A stretch of DNA of 64,000 nucleotides from Paraburkholderia guartelaensis (GCF_004353905.1 NZ_SMOD01000032.1:1-64000); one strand, 5' to 3'; numbered from the stretch's first letter, positions 8,904 to 18,155 are shown. Numbers and translations: made by a program. Notes: generated by a model not told the origin, from the letters alone.

Positions 8904-9242
8904 ATGAGCACCGTCACGCCGCCTCCCCTTGCCCAGTTCGTCCGCGTTGCCGAGACAGCACGCGCGAGCGTTTCCTTTCTTCTAGACGGTGTCGAAGTCA
9001 GGGCGCTCGCGGGCGATACGCTGCTCACCGCGATCCTCACGCACCAGCGGCACGTGCGCCGCAGCGAGTTCAGCACAGAACCGCGCGCGGGCTTCTGCCT
9101 GATCGGTGCCTGCCAGGACTGCTGGGTGCGAAGCGAAGACGGCACGCGCCTGCGCGCCTGCTCCACGCCGCTGCGCGAAGGCATGCGTGTGCTGACGCGA
9201 ACCGATTCGGATACCGAATCTTATGGCGGAGACACGCAATGA
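8904..9242 (+). CDS. Small [2Fe-2S] ferredoxin-like subunit of a flavin dehydrogenase (gamma subunit)
   Basis: This 112-residue protein is a compact Fer2_4 domain. Cys65, Cys70, Cys73 and Cys86 form the spacing C-x4-C-x2-C-x12-C that binds one [2Fe-2S] cluster. Proteins of this type are the small subunits of opine oxidases, D-hydroxyproline/proline dehydrogenases and HcnABC hydrogen cyanide synthase. They pass electrons between flavin subunits or towards the respiratory chain. Its stop overlaps the next start (ATGA at 9239), so translation is coupled to the alpha subunit. Confidence 0.85.
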   Translation: MSTVTPPPLAQFVRVAETARASVSFLLDGVEVRALAGDTLLTAILTHQRHVRRSEFSTEPRAGFCLIGACQDCWVRSEDGTRLRACSTPLREGMRVLTRTDSDTESYGGDTQ

Positions 9243-10675
9243 ACACGTCCACGCCTGCTCGCATTGTGATTGTCGGCGCGGGACCGGCCGGCATTCGCGC
9301 CGCGCAAACGCTCGTGGCCGCGGGACTGCGCCCCACCGTGATCGACGAAAACGCGCGCTGGGGCGGCCAGATTTATCGCCAGCCCGCTGACGGTGCAGGC
9401 TTCTCGCGCACGAAAGCCGCGCTCTACGGCTTCGAGGCGAAGAAAGCCGACGCGGTCCATAGCGCCATGGCCGAACTGCTCGCGAAGATCGACTATCGGC
9501 CCGACACGCTCGCCTGGTCGTGCGAGCCGGGCCGGCTCGACACCCTGCGCGAGGGCCGCGAAGCGAGCGTGCCCTGGTCGCATCTGATCATCGCGAGCGG
9601 CGCGACCGACCGCATCGTGCCGCTGCCCGGCTGGACGCTGCCAGGCGTGTACACGCTCGGTGGCGCGCAAGTCGCCCTGAAGGCGCAGGGCTGCGCGATT
9701 GGCCAGCGCACCGTGTTCGCCGGCACCGGGCCGCTGCTCTACCTCGTCGCTTACCAATATGCAAAAGCGGGCGCGCAAGTGGCCGCCGTGCTCGACACGA
9801 GCCCGTTCACGCGCCAGGCCGCCGCCGCGCCGAAGCTGCTCAACCAGCCGGGCACCTTCGCCAAGGGCGTTTATTACGTTGCGTGGCTCAAGGCGCATGG
9901 CGTGCGCATGGAGCATGGTGTCGCGCTCGAGGCCATCGAAGGCGACGAGGCCGTGCAATATGTTCGCTGGCACGCAGCCGACGGCAAGGAGCACGCCATT
10001 GCCTGCGATGCGGTCGGCCTCGGTTACGGCTTGCGGCCCGAAACCCAGCTCGCCGATCTCGCGGGCTGCCGCTTCGCCTTCGACACCCTCAACCGCTGCT
10101 GGCTGCCCGAGCGCGATGCGGCGGGCCGAAGCTCGGTGCCGGGCGTCTATCTTGCCGGCGACGGCGCGGGCATTGCGGGCGCCGATGCCGCCGAACTCGC
10201 GGGCCGCCGCGTAGCGCTTGCGATGCTCGAAGACATGGGCATCAACGCGCCGCAGCACGATGCCCAACTGCCCGACGCGGCAACGATCGACAAGCGCCTC
10301 GAGCGTATTACGCGCTTTCGTGTGGGCATCGAGCAGGCGTTCGCCCCTCCGGCCAACGGCGCCGCCGACTGGCCCGACGATCTGACCGTCTGCCGCTGCG
10401 AGGAAGTCGACGCAGGCACGCTGCGTAGTTGTATCCGCGGCGGTTTCGCCACCGAAGTCAACCGCTTGAAGGCGCTCACGCGCATCGGCATGGGGCGCTG
10501 CCAGGGGCGCATGTGCGGCGAATCCGCCATGGCGCTCCTGAGCGCGGAGACCGGCAAGCCGCTGCACGAGGTGGGCCGTTTGCGCAGCCAGGCGCCCATC
10601 AAGCCGATTCCCATTTCGCCGATGCTGTTCGACGACGGCGTGCAGGTCATCGAAGAGGAAGCCCACGATGAGTGA
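9239..10675 (+). CDS. FAD/NAD(P)-binding dehydrogenase alpha subunit with C-terminal BFD-like [2Fe-2S] domain
   Basis: The 478-residue protein opens with the dinucleotide motif IVIVGAGPAGIRAAQ, followed by WGGQIYRQP, a segment characteristic of OoxA/HcnB-type alpha subunits. A second nucleotide-binding motif, AGTGPLLYLVA, lies near residue 160. The C-terminus has a BFD-like cluster domain with Cys385, Cys387, Cys421 and Cys426. In the family this subunit cooperates with a gamma [2Fe-2S] protein and a beta amine-oxidising flavoprotein. All three are adjacent here and overlap at their ends. The family oxidises opines, D-hydroxyproline, proline or glycine. The exact substrate is not determinable from the sequence. 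Confidence 0.85.
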   Translation: MNTSTPARIVIVGAGPAGIRAAQTLVAAGLRPTVIDENARWGGQIYRQPADGAGFSRTKAALYGFEAKKADAVHSAMAELLAKIDYRPDTLAWSCEPGRLDTLREGREASVPWSHLIIASGATDRIVPLPGWTLPGVYTLGGAQVALKAQGCAIGQRTVFAGTGPLLYLVAYQYAKAGAQVAAVLDTSPFTRQAAAAPKLLNQPGTFAKGVYYVAWLKAHGVRMEHGVALEAIEGDEAVQYVRWHAADGKEHAIACDAVGLGYGLRPETQLADLAGCRFAFDTLNRCWLPERDAAGRSSVPGVYLAGDGAGIAGADAAELAGRRVALAMLEDMGINAPQHDAQLPDAATIDKRLERITRFRVGIEQAFAPPANGAADWPDDLTVCRCEEVDAGTLRSCIRGGFATEVNRLKALTRIGMGRCQGRMCGESAMALLSAETGKPLHEVGRLRSQAPIKPIPISPMLFDDGVQVIEEEAHDE

Positions 10676-11804
10676 CACGCGCCACTTCCAGGTTGTGATT
10701 GCGGGCGGCGGACTCGTCGGCGCATCGGCGGCGCTCGCGCTCGCGCGCAAGGGCGTAAGCGTCGGCTTGTTCGAGCGCCGCTTTTGCGGCGCGCAGGCGA
10801 GCGGCGTGAACTACGGCGGCGTGCGCACCCACGGCCGCAGCGCCGAGCAACTGCCGCTTGCGGTGCGCGCCCGTCGTGTATGGAGCCGCTTGCCCGAACT
10901 GATCGGCACCGACGGCGAATTCGTCGTGTCGGGACACTTGCGCCTCGCGCGCCGCGATAGCGATCTCGAGGCGCTTCACGGGTGGTCCACCATGGCGCGC
11001 GATTTCGGCGTGGAATCACTGGTCATGAGCGGCGAAGCGTTTCGGCGCCGCTACCCGTGGCTCGGCAAGGCCGCCATTGGCGGGGCGCTCTGCGCGAGCG
11101 ACGGCCAGGCGAATCCGCGTCTCGTCTCGCCCGGCTTCGCGGCGGCGGCGCGGCGCGCGGGCGCGCACGTGCAGGAGCAGACCGCGCTCAGCGACCTGAG
11201 CTTCGACGGGCGGCGTTTCCAGATGCGCGCGGGCAACGAGCGCATCAGCGCCGACTGGCTCATCAACTCGTCGGGCGCCTGGGCCAATACGGTGGCGGGC
11301 GCGTTCGGCGAAACCGTGCCGATGAAGCCGATCTACCCGAACATGTGGGTGACCGAGCCCCTGCCGCGCTTTATCCAGCACAACCTGGGCGTCTACGGCG
11401 GCGGCGTCTACGCGCGCCAGGTCGAGCGCGGCAACTGCGTGATCGGCGGCGGGCGCGGGCACGGCGACGGCGAGTACGCGCAGCCCTCCACCGCCACCAC
11501 GCGCGCCGTCATGCGCGACGCCTGCGCGCTGCTGCCCGGCCTGCGCGATGCGCTGCTCATCCGCACGTGGAGCGGCGTGGAAGGCGAAACACCGGACAAC
11601 AATCCCATCATCGGTTTCAGCAACACCACGCCGCGCCTCGTGCACGCGTTCGGCTTTTCCGGCGGCGGTTTCTTGCTGGCGCCGGGCGTCGGCGAAGTCC
11701 TCGCCGAACTCGTCACTGAAGGCGCGACGAGCACGCCCATCGAAGCGTTCGCAATCGGCCGCTTCACGCAGTCTTCCGTTCATGCCGCTCTCCCAATCAA
11801 ATAA
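10668..11804 (+). CDS. FAD-dependent amine/imino-acid dehydrogenase beta subunit (DAO fold)
   Basis: This 378-residue DAO-family flavoprotein has FAD-binding VIAGGGLVGASAALALARKG at residues 9-28. The conserved C-terminal pattern (SGVEGETPDNNPIIG, HAFGFSGGGFLLAPGVGEV) is shared with opine oxidase, D-hydroxyproline dehydrogenase and HcnC beta subunits. It should hold the substrate-oxidising site and produce an imine from an amino or imino acid. It overlaps the alpha gene by eight bases and precedes the binding-protein gene by 12 bp. The length is nearer opine/hydroxyproline dehydrogenase beta subunits than HcnC, which is longer. Confidence 0.84.
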   Translation: MSDTRHFQVVIAGGGLVGASAALALARKGVSVGLFERRFCGAQASGVNYGGVRTHGRSAEQLPLAVRARRVWSRLPELIGTDGEFVVSGHLRLARRDSDLEALHGWSTMARDFGVESLVMSGEAFRRRYPWLGKAAIGGALCASDGQANPRLVSPGFAAAARRAGAHVQEQTALSDLSFDGRRFQMRAGNERISADWLINSSGAWANTVAGAFGETVPMKPIYPNMWVTEPLPRFIQHNLGVYGGGVYARQVERGNCVIGGGRGHGDGEYAQPSTATTRAVMRDACALLPGLRDALLIRTWSGVEGETPDNNPIIGFSNTTPRLVHAFGFSGGGFLLAPGVGEVLAELVTEGATSTPIEAFAIGRFTQSSVHAALPIK

Positions 11805-11816
11805 GGAGTCCCCACG

Positions 11817-12863
11817 ATGAAATTCACACGCACCCTGGCCTCGCTAGCCGCACTCGTCGCCCTTGGCATTTCGCAAGGCGCCTGGTCGCAAACGAAGACG
11901 ATCTACGTCGGCATGAACGGCGGTCCGATGGAGAAGGCCTACACGAGCCAGGTCCTGCCCGACTTCGAGAAGGCCAACAACGTCAAGGTGGTGGTCGTGC
12001 CGGGCACGTCATCCGACGTGCTCGCGAAGCTCCTCGCCAACCGCAACAGCCCGCAGATGCATGTCGCCTTTCTCGACGACGGCGTGATGGCGCGCGCCGT
12101 CAGCATGGGCGTGTGCGAGAAGCTCGACGATTCGCCGGTGCTCAAGGAACTGTATCCCTTCGCGCGCATGAAAGGCGACGTGGGCGCGGGCGTGCAACTC
12201 GGCATGACGGGCATCGGCTACAACACGAAGCTGTTCGCGGATAAAGGCTGGGCGCCGCCCACTTCGTGGCTCGATTTCGCCAATCCGAAATACAAGGGCA
12301 AGGTGGTGTTCCAGTCGGCTTCGAGCAGCACCTTCGGGCTGCATGGCTTTCTCGCCATCAACCGCCTGATGGGCGGCAGCGAGAGCAATGTCGAGCCGGG
12401 CTTCACGAAGTGGGCGAGCACGGTGGGGCCGAACGTCGTCGAATACATTCCGAATTCGGCCAAGCTCTCGGAGATGATCCAGACCGGCGAGGCCGGCATC
12501 TTCCCGCTCACGCCAACCGCAGTGGGCGACCTGAAGGACAAGGGCCTGCCCGTGGCCTACGCCAACCCGAAGGAAGGCGCCGTGCTGCTGCTCGTGGACC
12601 TGTGCGTGGTGAAGAACAATCCGGACCCGCAGCTCGCGCAAAAGCTCGCGCAGTTCCTGCTGTCGGCGCCCGCACAGAGCAAGGCGGCCTCCGCCGGCAA
12701 GCAGATTCCGACCAACCAGAACGCGACCATGCCGCCCGACATGCAAAAGAGCCTGGGCAATCTCGACCAGCTCGTAAAGAAGGTGACGGTGGTCGACTGG
12801 GACGTGATCAACGAGCACCGCGCGCAATGGGATTCGCGCTGGAACCGGCAGATCGAGCAGTGA
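11817..12863 (+). CDS. ABC importer periplasmic binding protein (PotD-like)
   Basis: The 348-residue exported protein has a Sec signal peptide ending near SQGAWSQ at about residue 25. Its mature part is typical of the SBP_bac_8 / PotD class, including TGIGYNTKLFADKG, PTSWLDFANPKYKGKV and DWDVINEHRAQWDSRWN. It should capture the operon substrate in the periplasm and deliver it to the two permeases. It is the last gene of the operon, after the dehydrogenase trio, an unusual position that physically ties uptake to oxidation. AAGGAG precedes the ATG at 11817. Confidence 0.86.
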   Translation: MKFTRTLASLAALVALGISQGAWSQTKTIYVGMNGGPMEKAYTSQVLPDFEKANNVKVVVVPGTSSDVLAKLLANRNSPQMHVAFLDDGVMARAVSMGVCEKLDDSPVLKELYPFARMKGDVGAGVQLGMTGIGYNTKLFADKGWAPPTSWLDFANPKYKGKVVFQSASSSTFGLHGFLAINRLMGGSESNVEPGFTKWASTVGPNVVEYIPNSAKLSEMIQTGEAGIFPLTPTAVGDLKDKGLPVAYANPKEGAVLLLVDLCVVKNNPDPQLAQKLAQFLLSAPAQSKAASAGKQIPTNQNATMPPDMQKSLGNLDQLVKKVTVVDWDVINEHRAQWDSRWNRQIEQ

Positions 12864-12947
12864 TCGTGTGATCTTCGGGCAATAGCGAGGGCGGCGGGCA
12901 CGGCGCGTCCTGTATCATCCACGGGTTGTCGAACCGCCCGCTCGCCC

Positions 12948-14507
12948 ATGCGCTCCGCCCTCGATTCTTCCTTTCGCCTTTCCGCTTTTGCCCGGGCTCC
13001 GCGCGCCCGCTTCCTAGCCCTGACGCTAGCCGCCGCGTGCGTGCTGCCGGGATGCGCAACCGGGCCGGCCTCGCAGAGTCAGGCCGGGCAAGCACTCCCG
13101 CCCGATACGGTCACGCTCTTCCCGATCGAGCACTACGACCAGAACGTCGATCACTGGATCGATCCGGCCAGCGCCGATTACGACAAGCCCTTCCTTTCGC
13201 CCGACGTCCAGCGCGCGCAATTCGATGCGCTCGTCGCGCGCTATTTCGGTGCAGGGCCGAACGATCCCTCGCCGTGGAATCACGCGTTTGTCGAGCAGCG
13301 CGTGTATCGCGACGGCGGCAGCGACATCGCCGCGCTGCAAACGCGCCGCCTCGCCGAGTTCGACAACACCGGCAAGGAGCCGCGCCGCATTGGCTACGGC
13401 ATGAATTTCCGGCCGCACACGAAGGCGTGGATCGATGCCATCGAGCGCAACGCCAACGTCAACCAGTTCGAGCAGGCCAGCGGCTTCGACGCCGCGCGTC
13501 GCGCCATCGCCACGACGGCGCTTTACGTGCGCGAGCTGCCCACCATCGACCCGTCGTTCTATTCACATCGCATAGCGGGCGAAGGCTATCCCTTCGACAA
13601 CCTGCAGGTCAGCGCCGTGCGGCCGGGCACGCCGCTCTACGTGCTCGGCACGAGCGCCGACGGCGCCTGGCGCTACGTGCAGACGCCGGATGTGCAGGGC
13701 TGGGTGCGCAGCGACGGCGTGGCGAGCGTCGATGAAACCTTCGTTTCGACGTGGCGCGCAGCGGCGCACCGGTCGCTCGGCGTCGTGGTCGTGCCCTCCG
13801 CCGCGCTGCGCGACGATGGCGGCGTGTTCCGCTTCGATGCGCCCGCCGGCACGCTGCTGCCGCTGCGGCCCGCATCGGGCGCGACGCCGGGAGAAGTGCT
13901 CGTGCCCGCCCGCGATGTAGACGGCCGCGCGGCCATCCGCACGGCAGTGCTCGACGCGAACGCCATCGTGCCTGCGCCGCTCGCGGCCACGCCGCGCCAT
14001 CTCGCGCAGTTGATGAAGGCGCTGATCGGCCGCCCCTACGGCTGGGGCAACACGAACTTCGACAACGACTGCTCGGCCGAACTGCAGAGCATTTTCGCGG
14101 CGTTCGGCGTGTGGCTGCCGCGCCATTCGTCCACGCAGATGAACGCGGGGGCGATGACCGATCTTTCGGCGTCCACGCCCGCGCAACGCCTCGACTGGCT
14201 CGTGCAGCACGGCGCGCCCATGCGCACGCTCATCTATATAGGCGGCCATGTCATGCTGTACCTGGGCAACACCGAGCGCGACGGCAAGACGGTGCCGCTC
14301 GTCTATCAGGACGTGTGGGGCCTGCGCCCCGCCGACAACAGCCGCCGCGCCGTGATTGGCGGCTCAGTCATCTTCCCGCTGCTGCTCAGCTACCCCGAAG
14401 ACCCCAACCTCGAATCGCTTGCAGGCACGCGGGTTTTCCAGGTCAGCATCCTGGGTGCGCCCGCGGGCAGCGCGCCGCCGCAGGATGAGGAGAATCCGGC
14501 GGGGTGA
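12948..14507 (+). CDS. SH3-domain NlpC/P60 (C40) cell-wall peptidase lipoprotein
   Basis: The 519-residue protein has an N-terminal export signal with lipobox LPGC, placing the lipidated cysteine at residue 36. A family-specific N-terminal region and bacterial SH3-like segments (around residues 205-265) precede the C40 domain. The domain contains YGWGNTNFDNDCSAE with nucleophile Cys375, GGHVMLYLG with His434, and VYQDVWGL as the likely third site. It should cleave peptide stems of peptidoglycan in the periplasm, anchored to a membrane. It begins 84 bp after the binding-protein gene and need not be part of that operon. Confidence 0.83.
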   Translation: MRSALDSSFRLSAFARAPRARFLALTLAAACVLPGCATGPASQSQAGQALPPDTVTLFPIEHYDQNVDHWIDPASADYDKPFLSPDVQRAQFDALVARYFGAGPNDPSPWNHAFVEQRVYRDGGSDIAALQTRRLAEFDNTGKEPRRIGYGMNFRPHTKAWIDAIERNANVNQFEQASGFDAARRAIATTALYVRELPTIDPSFYSHRIAGEGYPFDNLQVSAVRPGTPLYVLGTSADGAWRYVQTPDVQGWVRSDGVASVDETFVSTWRAAAHRSLGVVVVPSAALRDDGGVFRFDAPAGTLLPLRPASGATPGEVLVPARDVDGRAAIRTAVLDANAIVPAPLAATPRHLAQLMKALIGRPYGWGNTNFDNDCSAELQSIFAAFGVWLPRHSSTQMNAGAMTDLSASTPAQRLDWLVQHGAPMRTLIYIGGHVMLYLGNTERDGKTVPLVYQDVWGLRPADNSRRAVIGGSVIFPLLLSYPEDPNLESLAGTRVFQVSILGAPAGSAPPQDEENPAG

Positions 14508-14782
14508 TTCAGACGCCCGTGTGTCGATTCATGCACCGAGTGCAATAAATTGATGCGCAAATGTGATCGTTTCTCCCAGGGTGACAGATTCCGCACGGTC
14601 GTACAAAAATACCTCCATCGAACGTAGCATTCCGTCAACGTTGCACACCTCTTGTCAGGGGAGAAGCGATCGGTGAACGCGCATTCAATCCGGCTCATGC
14701 CTAGCCGCAAGCCCACGATGACCACGCGCTCGTCCACGCTGCTCCTGCGCACGCGAGAGGACCCCGGCCGCCGCGCCAGACC

Positions 14783-14830
14783 GCAGTACTCCGCGCAGTA
14801 CTCCGCGTAGTACTCCAGGCAGCACTCCCA
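14783..14830. repeat. 12-bp tandem array A (four units)
   Basis: Four consecutive 12-bp units read GCAGTACTCCGC, GCAGTACTCCGC, GTAGTACTCCAG and GCAGCACTCCCA. A decayed fifth unit may follow at 14831. The array sits in the 471-bp non-coding region (14508-14978) between the NlpC/P60 gene and the porin. The rest of that region shows no gene I can support. Confidence 0.8.
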
Positions 14831-14873
14831 GTATTCCGATTCGTGTGGTTCCGCGAGGAACCCCGGTCCCCTA

Positions 14874-14921
14874 TTGCCCGAAGCTTGACCTGAAGCTTTG
14901 CCTGGAGCATTGCCCGAAAGC
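14874..14921. repeat. 12-bp tandem array B (four units)
   Basis: Four units read TTGCCCGAAGCT, TGACCTGAAGCT, TTGCCTGGAGCA and TTGCCCGAAAGC, ending 57 bp before the porin start. The unit length equals array A but the sequence is unrelated. The array lies where the porin promoter or leader would be expected. Confidence 0.75.
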
Positions 14922-14978
14922 GTGTGCACCACCCTGTCACATCGATCTCAATCCATAAATAACACTAAGGACGACGAA

Positions 14979-16076
14979 ATGTTACAACGCGACAACCTCG
15001 GTATGAAACGGCTGGTCCGCTGCCTCGCGGCAGCCGGTTTGATGGGCACAGCGGGTGTCGCAAGCGCGCAGAGCAGCGTCACACTGTACGGCATCGTCGA
15101 CGGCTCGATCCTTTACACGAGCCATACGCTGAACACGCAGACGGGCCAAAACGCGGGTCATCAGTTCTCGTTTACGGACAGCGGCATGTCCGGCTCGAAC
15201 TTCGGCATGCGCGGCGCCGAGGACCTGGGCGGCGGGATGCGCGCAGTATTCGCGCTCGAAAGCGGCATCAGCGTCGCGAACGGCCAGTTCGGCAATTCCA
15301 ACGGCAACTTCTTCGGGCGTCAGGCGTGGGTCGGCATGGAAAGCCCCTACGGTACGGTCAAAGCCGGTTTGCAGTACTCACCGTTCTTCCTCTCGCTCTA
15401 CCAAACGGACCCGCGCGGCATGTCGTACTTCGGCAGCGGTCTCGTGAGCTACGTGAACAACGTGTATGTAACCGGCCTCTTCAACAGCAACGCGATTACG
15501 TATACGTCGCCGGAAATCGCCGGCATCCAGGCGATGGGCATGTTCGCCATGGGCGGCGCAGCGGGCAACTTCCAGGCGGGACGCCAGTATTCGGCGAGCC
15601 TGCGCTACCACATCGCGGGCTTCACGATCACAGGCGCGCTGTATAGCGGCAACGCCGGAGGCAGCGCTGCCACCACGCCGGTGCCGAGCACCATCGAGTT
15701 CGTGGGCCGCACGATCGGCGCGAGCTATCGCTTCCCGAATTCGCTCACGATCTCCGCTTCGTATGCGCTTTACAAGGTTGCGCAGTCGTTCGACAACAGC
15801 GTCTACTCCGGTGGACTCAGCTATATGATCACGCCCTACCTCGACGTCGACGCGGGCGTCTGGTACACGCGCGACGGCAACGACGGCACCAACCACTCGC
15901 TCCTCGCGTCGAGCGGCGTGCAGTTCTTCCTCTCCAAGCGCACGACGCTCTATGGCCAGGTGGGCTACGTGAACAACCATGGGCGCATGGACACGGGCTT
16001 GTCGATCAACAACGCGCTCTTTGAAGTCTCCGGCTCGACCGTGGGCGCGAGCATCGGCATCCGCCATCTGTTCTGA
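14979..16076 (+). CDS. Gram-negative trimeric porin (Burkholderia type)
   Basis: The 365-residue outer-membrane protein has a signal peptide ending near GVASAQ, then SSVTLYGIVDGSILY, the standard first strand of Burkholderia porins. Alternating beta-strand composition continues to the C-terminal HLF, whose final phenylalanine is the usual outer-membrane assembly signal. It forms a passive channel for small hydrophilic solutes. ATG at 14979 is chosen because AAGGA lies seven bases upstream. A later ATG at 15003 has no ribosome site, and the extended upstream frame has neither. The upstream region carries two 12-bp tandem arrays. Confidence 0.9.
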   Translation: MLQRDNLGMKRLVRCLAAAGLMGTAGVASAQSSVTLYGIVDGSILYTSHTLNTQTGQNAGHQFSFTDSGMSGSNFGMRGAEDLGGGMRAVFALESGISVANGQFGNSNGNFFGRQAWVGMESPYGTVKAGLQYSPFFLSLYQTDPRGMSYFGSGLVSYVNNVYVTGLFNSNAITYTSPEIAGIQAMGMFAMGGAAGNFQAGRQYSASLRYHIAGFTITGALYSGNAGGSAATTPVPSTIEFVGRTIGASYRFPNSLTISASYALYKVAQSFDNSVYSGGLSYMITPYLDVDAGVWYTRDGNDGTNHSLLASSGVQFFLSKRTTLYGQVGYVNNHGRMDTGLSINNALFEVSGSTVGASIGIRHLF

Positions 16077-16142
16077 TGCGCGCAAGTGATCCGCGGCGCG
16101 TGCGTCGCGCGACGCGGAACACGCGCTCAGGCTAGCCGCGGC

Positions 16143-18110
16143 TCAGCGAACTTCGCGCCACGCGCACACGTCGCCTCGCGCAAGCTCGCGCGTTCCCAGC
16201 ACGAACTGCGCCCCTGCAGGGGCCGGCGCCTGCGTACGCTGCTCGCCAAAGTTGAAGGCGAAGCATAGTCCACCGCGTCGGCTCACGCGCAAGCCTTCCG
16301 GCAAGCGCTGCGTTTCGAGGCCCGCGCCGCGCGCGGCTTCGTCGAGCATGGCGAGATGCAAGTCGCGCGAAAACCACGCAGCGGCGTAACGCACACGGCC
16401 ATGCGAGAGCAACGCCGGCCAGCCGTCTTCGAATTGCGCTTGAACGCGCGTGGCGCCGTTGGCGCGCACGTGATCGCGCCAATGCAGTGCCTCGCCCTGC
16501 ACGCCGCCTATCGTGACCGCTGGCGCGAGCGTGGGCCGCAGCGATTCCGCCTCGAGCACCTGTAACGGCAGCACGCGCTGCAAAGCGCCGGGCGGCAGGT
16601 CGCCGGGAACGGCGAAGTGCGCGGTCTTTGAGCCGCTGCGCGGCCCGAACACCCAGAGCCCATCGCTGCGCTCGATCTGATCGACAAAGGCGTCATCGAT
16701 CACAGCCAGCGACGGCACCACCACGAGCCGGTACGCCGAAAGATCCGCGTGCCGCGAAACGATTTCGACATCGAGGCCGAGTTCGCGCAGCGCGCTGTAG
16801 TAGTCGAACGCGAGCGTCTGATAGTCGAAGCTCGCGCCGTGGCGCTGGATCTCGAACATCCACTGCGTCTCGTAGTCGAATACGAGCGCCACCTGGGCAC
16901 GCCCCGCCGGCGCGAGCGTGCGCAACACGTCGCTCGCCGCGATCTCTCGTGCGGCCTGCTCCACCTCTCGGCCACCGGGGGAAAGCTCGTTATTCGGCAG
17001 ATTGAGGCCTGAATGCATCTGCTCCTGTGCATACGGGCATTGCCGCCAGCGGAAATACGACACGAGTTCCGCGCCGTGCGCAAACGCTTCGTAGGCCCAC
17101 AGACGCACCATGCCCGGCGCGGGCACCGGGTTCCATGGCGCCCAGTTCACCGGCCCCGCCTGCTGCTCCATCACCCAGAAGCGTCCGCCGCCGATCGTAC
17201 GGTAACGGTCGTGATCGAATGACGAGACGTCGGGGTGCGCGGTGCGCGCGTAGCGAGCCTTTTGCGCTTCCGGCAACCCGATCACTTCGGTGCGCGCAAT
17301 CGGGTAGCTGTCCCACGTCGCCACATCGATGGCCTTGTCCGCTGCGAACCGGTAGTGATCGAAGGTCGTGAAAAAGCCCATGAAGTTGTGCAACACGTCG
17401 GCATTCGGCGCGTGGCGGCGCAGCACTTCCGCCTGCTCGAGATGAAAGCTCGCGACTTCGTCCGACATGTAGCGGCGAAAGTCCAGATGATGCGCCGGGT
17501 TGGCGTCGGTCGGCGTGCGCACGGGCAGCCCCACCGCTTCGAACGACGGGTACTCCATGCTCCAGAACACGTTGCCCCATGCCTCGTTGAGCGCCTCGAT
17601 CGTGTCGTAGCGCTTCGCGAGCCACGTCTGGAAGCGGCGCTGCGCGGCGCTCGACCAGCTCGGCACGGTGTCGTGGCAGCCCAGTTCGTTGTCGGTCTGC
17701 CATGCGACCACGGCGGAATGCGCGCCGTAGCGCTGCGCCATCGCCTCCGTAATGCGTACGCAATGCGCGCGGTAGGCTTCGCTTGCAATGTCGTAGTGGC
17801 GGCGCGAGCCGTAGTTCCATGGCGTGCCGTCGGCGCGCACAGGGAGCATGTCGGGCGTCGCGTCGACGAGCCACTTCGGCGGCGAGGCCGTGGGCGTGCC
17901 GAGCACGATCTTCAGGCCGCGAGCCGCGAGCGTTTCGATCGCGTCGTCGAGCCAGGCCCACTCATAAACGCCTGCGCGCGGCTCCATGCGGCTCCAGGCG
18001 AACTCGCCAATGCGCACGTGCGTAATGCCGAGTTCGGCCATGCGGCGCGCGTCGTCCGCCCACATCGTGTGCGGCCATTGTTCGGGGTAGTAGCAGACAC
18101 CGATTTGCAT
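16143..18110 (-). CDS. Beta-galactosidase, glycoside hydrolase family 42
   Basis: The 655-residue cytoplasmic enzyme begins MQIGVCYYPEQWP, the typical GH42 start. The acid/base is Glu142 in WQTDNELG and the nucleophile is Glu315 in FWVMEQQAG. Length fits family members with a catalytic barrel, a trimerisation domain and a small C-terminal beta domain. It should hydrolyse beta-galactosides such as galacto-oligosaccharides derived from plant polymers. It is the last gene of a minus-strand sugar-import operon (ATPase, binding protein, two permeases), so it probably processes the imported sugar. The open frame continues upstream to 18605 inside a permease gene, and that extension is rejected. Confidence 0.92.
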   Translation of the reverse strand: MQIGVCYYPEQWPHTMWADDARRMAELGITHVRIGEFAWSRMEPRAGVYEWAWLDDAIETLAARGLKIVLGTPTASPPKWLVDATPDMLPVRADGTPWNYGSRRHYDIASEAYRAHCVRITEAMAQRYGAHSAVVAWQTDNELGCHDTVPSWSSAAQRRFQTWLAKRYDTIEALNEAWGNVFWSMEYPSFEAVGLPVRTPTDANPAHHLDFRRYMSDEVASFHLEQAEVLRRHAPNADVLHNFMGFFTTFDHYRFAADKAIDVATWDSYPIARTEVIGLPEAQKARYARTAHPDVSSFDHDRYRTIGGGRFWVMEQQAGPVNWAPWNPVPAPGMVRLWAYEAFAHGAELVSYFRWRQCPYAQEQMHSGLNLPNNELSPGGREVEQAAREIAASDVLRTLAPAGRAQVALVFDYETQWMFEIQRHGASFDYQTLAFDYYSALRELGLDVEIVSRHADLSAYRLVVVPSLAVIDDAFVDQIERSDGLWVFGPRSGSKTAHFAVPGDLPPGALQRVLPLQVLEAESLRPTLAPAVTIGGVQGEALHWRDHVRANGATRVQAQFEDGWPALLSHGRVRYAAAWFSRDLHLAMLDEAARGAGLETQRLPEGLRVSRRGGLCFAFNFGEQRTQAPAPAGAQFVLGTRELARGDVCAWREVR

Positions 18111-18155
18111 GAGTGACAATCCGCCTCGGAATAACATCAGTAATACGAATGAGAT

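Noticed and set aside
9239..11804. Possible hcnBC hydrogen cyanide synthase genes
   Set aside because: The subunit order matches hcnABC, but the linked importer and IclR regulator and the shorter beta subunit fit an opine/imino-acid dehydrogenase better. Cyanide synthesis is not supported.
14390..14932. 180-residue minus-strand open frame over the tandem arrays, with four-residue repeats
   Set aside because: The peptide repeats are a by-product of the 12-bp arrays, the frame overlaps the NlpC/P60 gene antisense, and there is no ribosome site.
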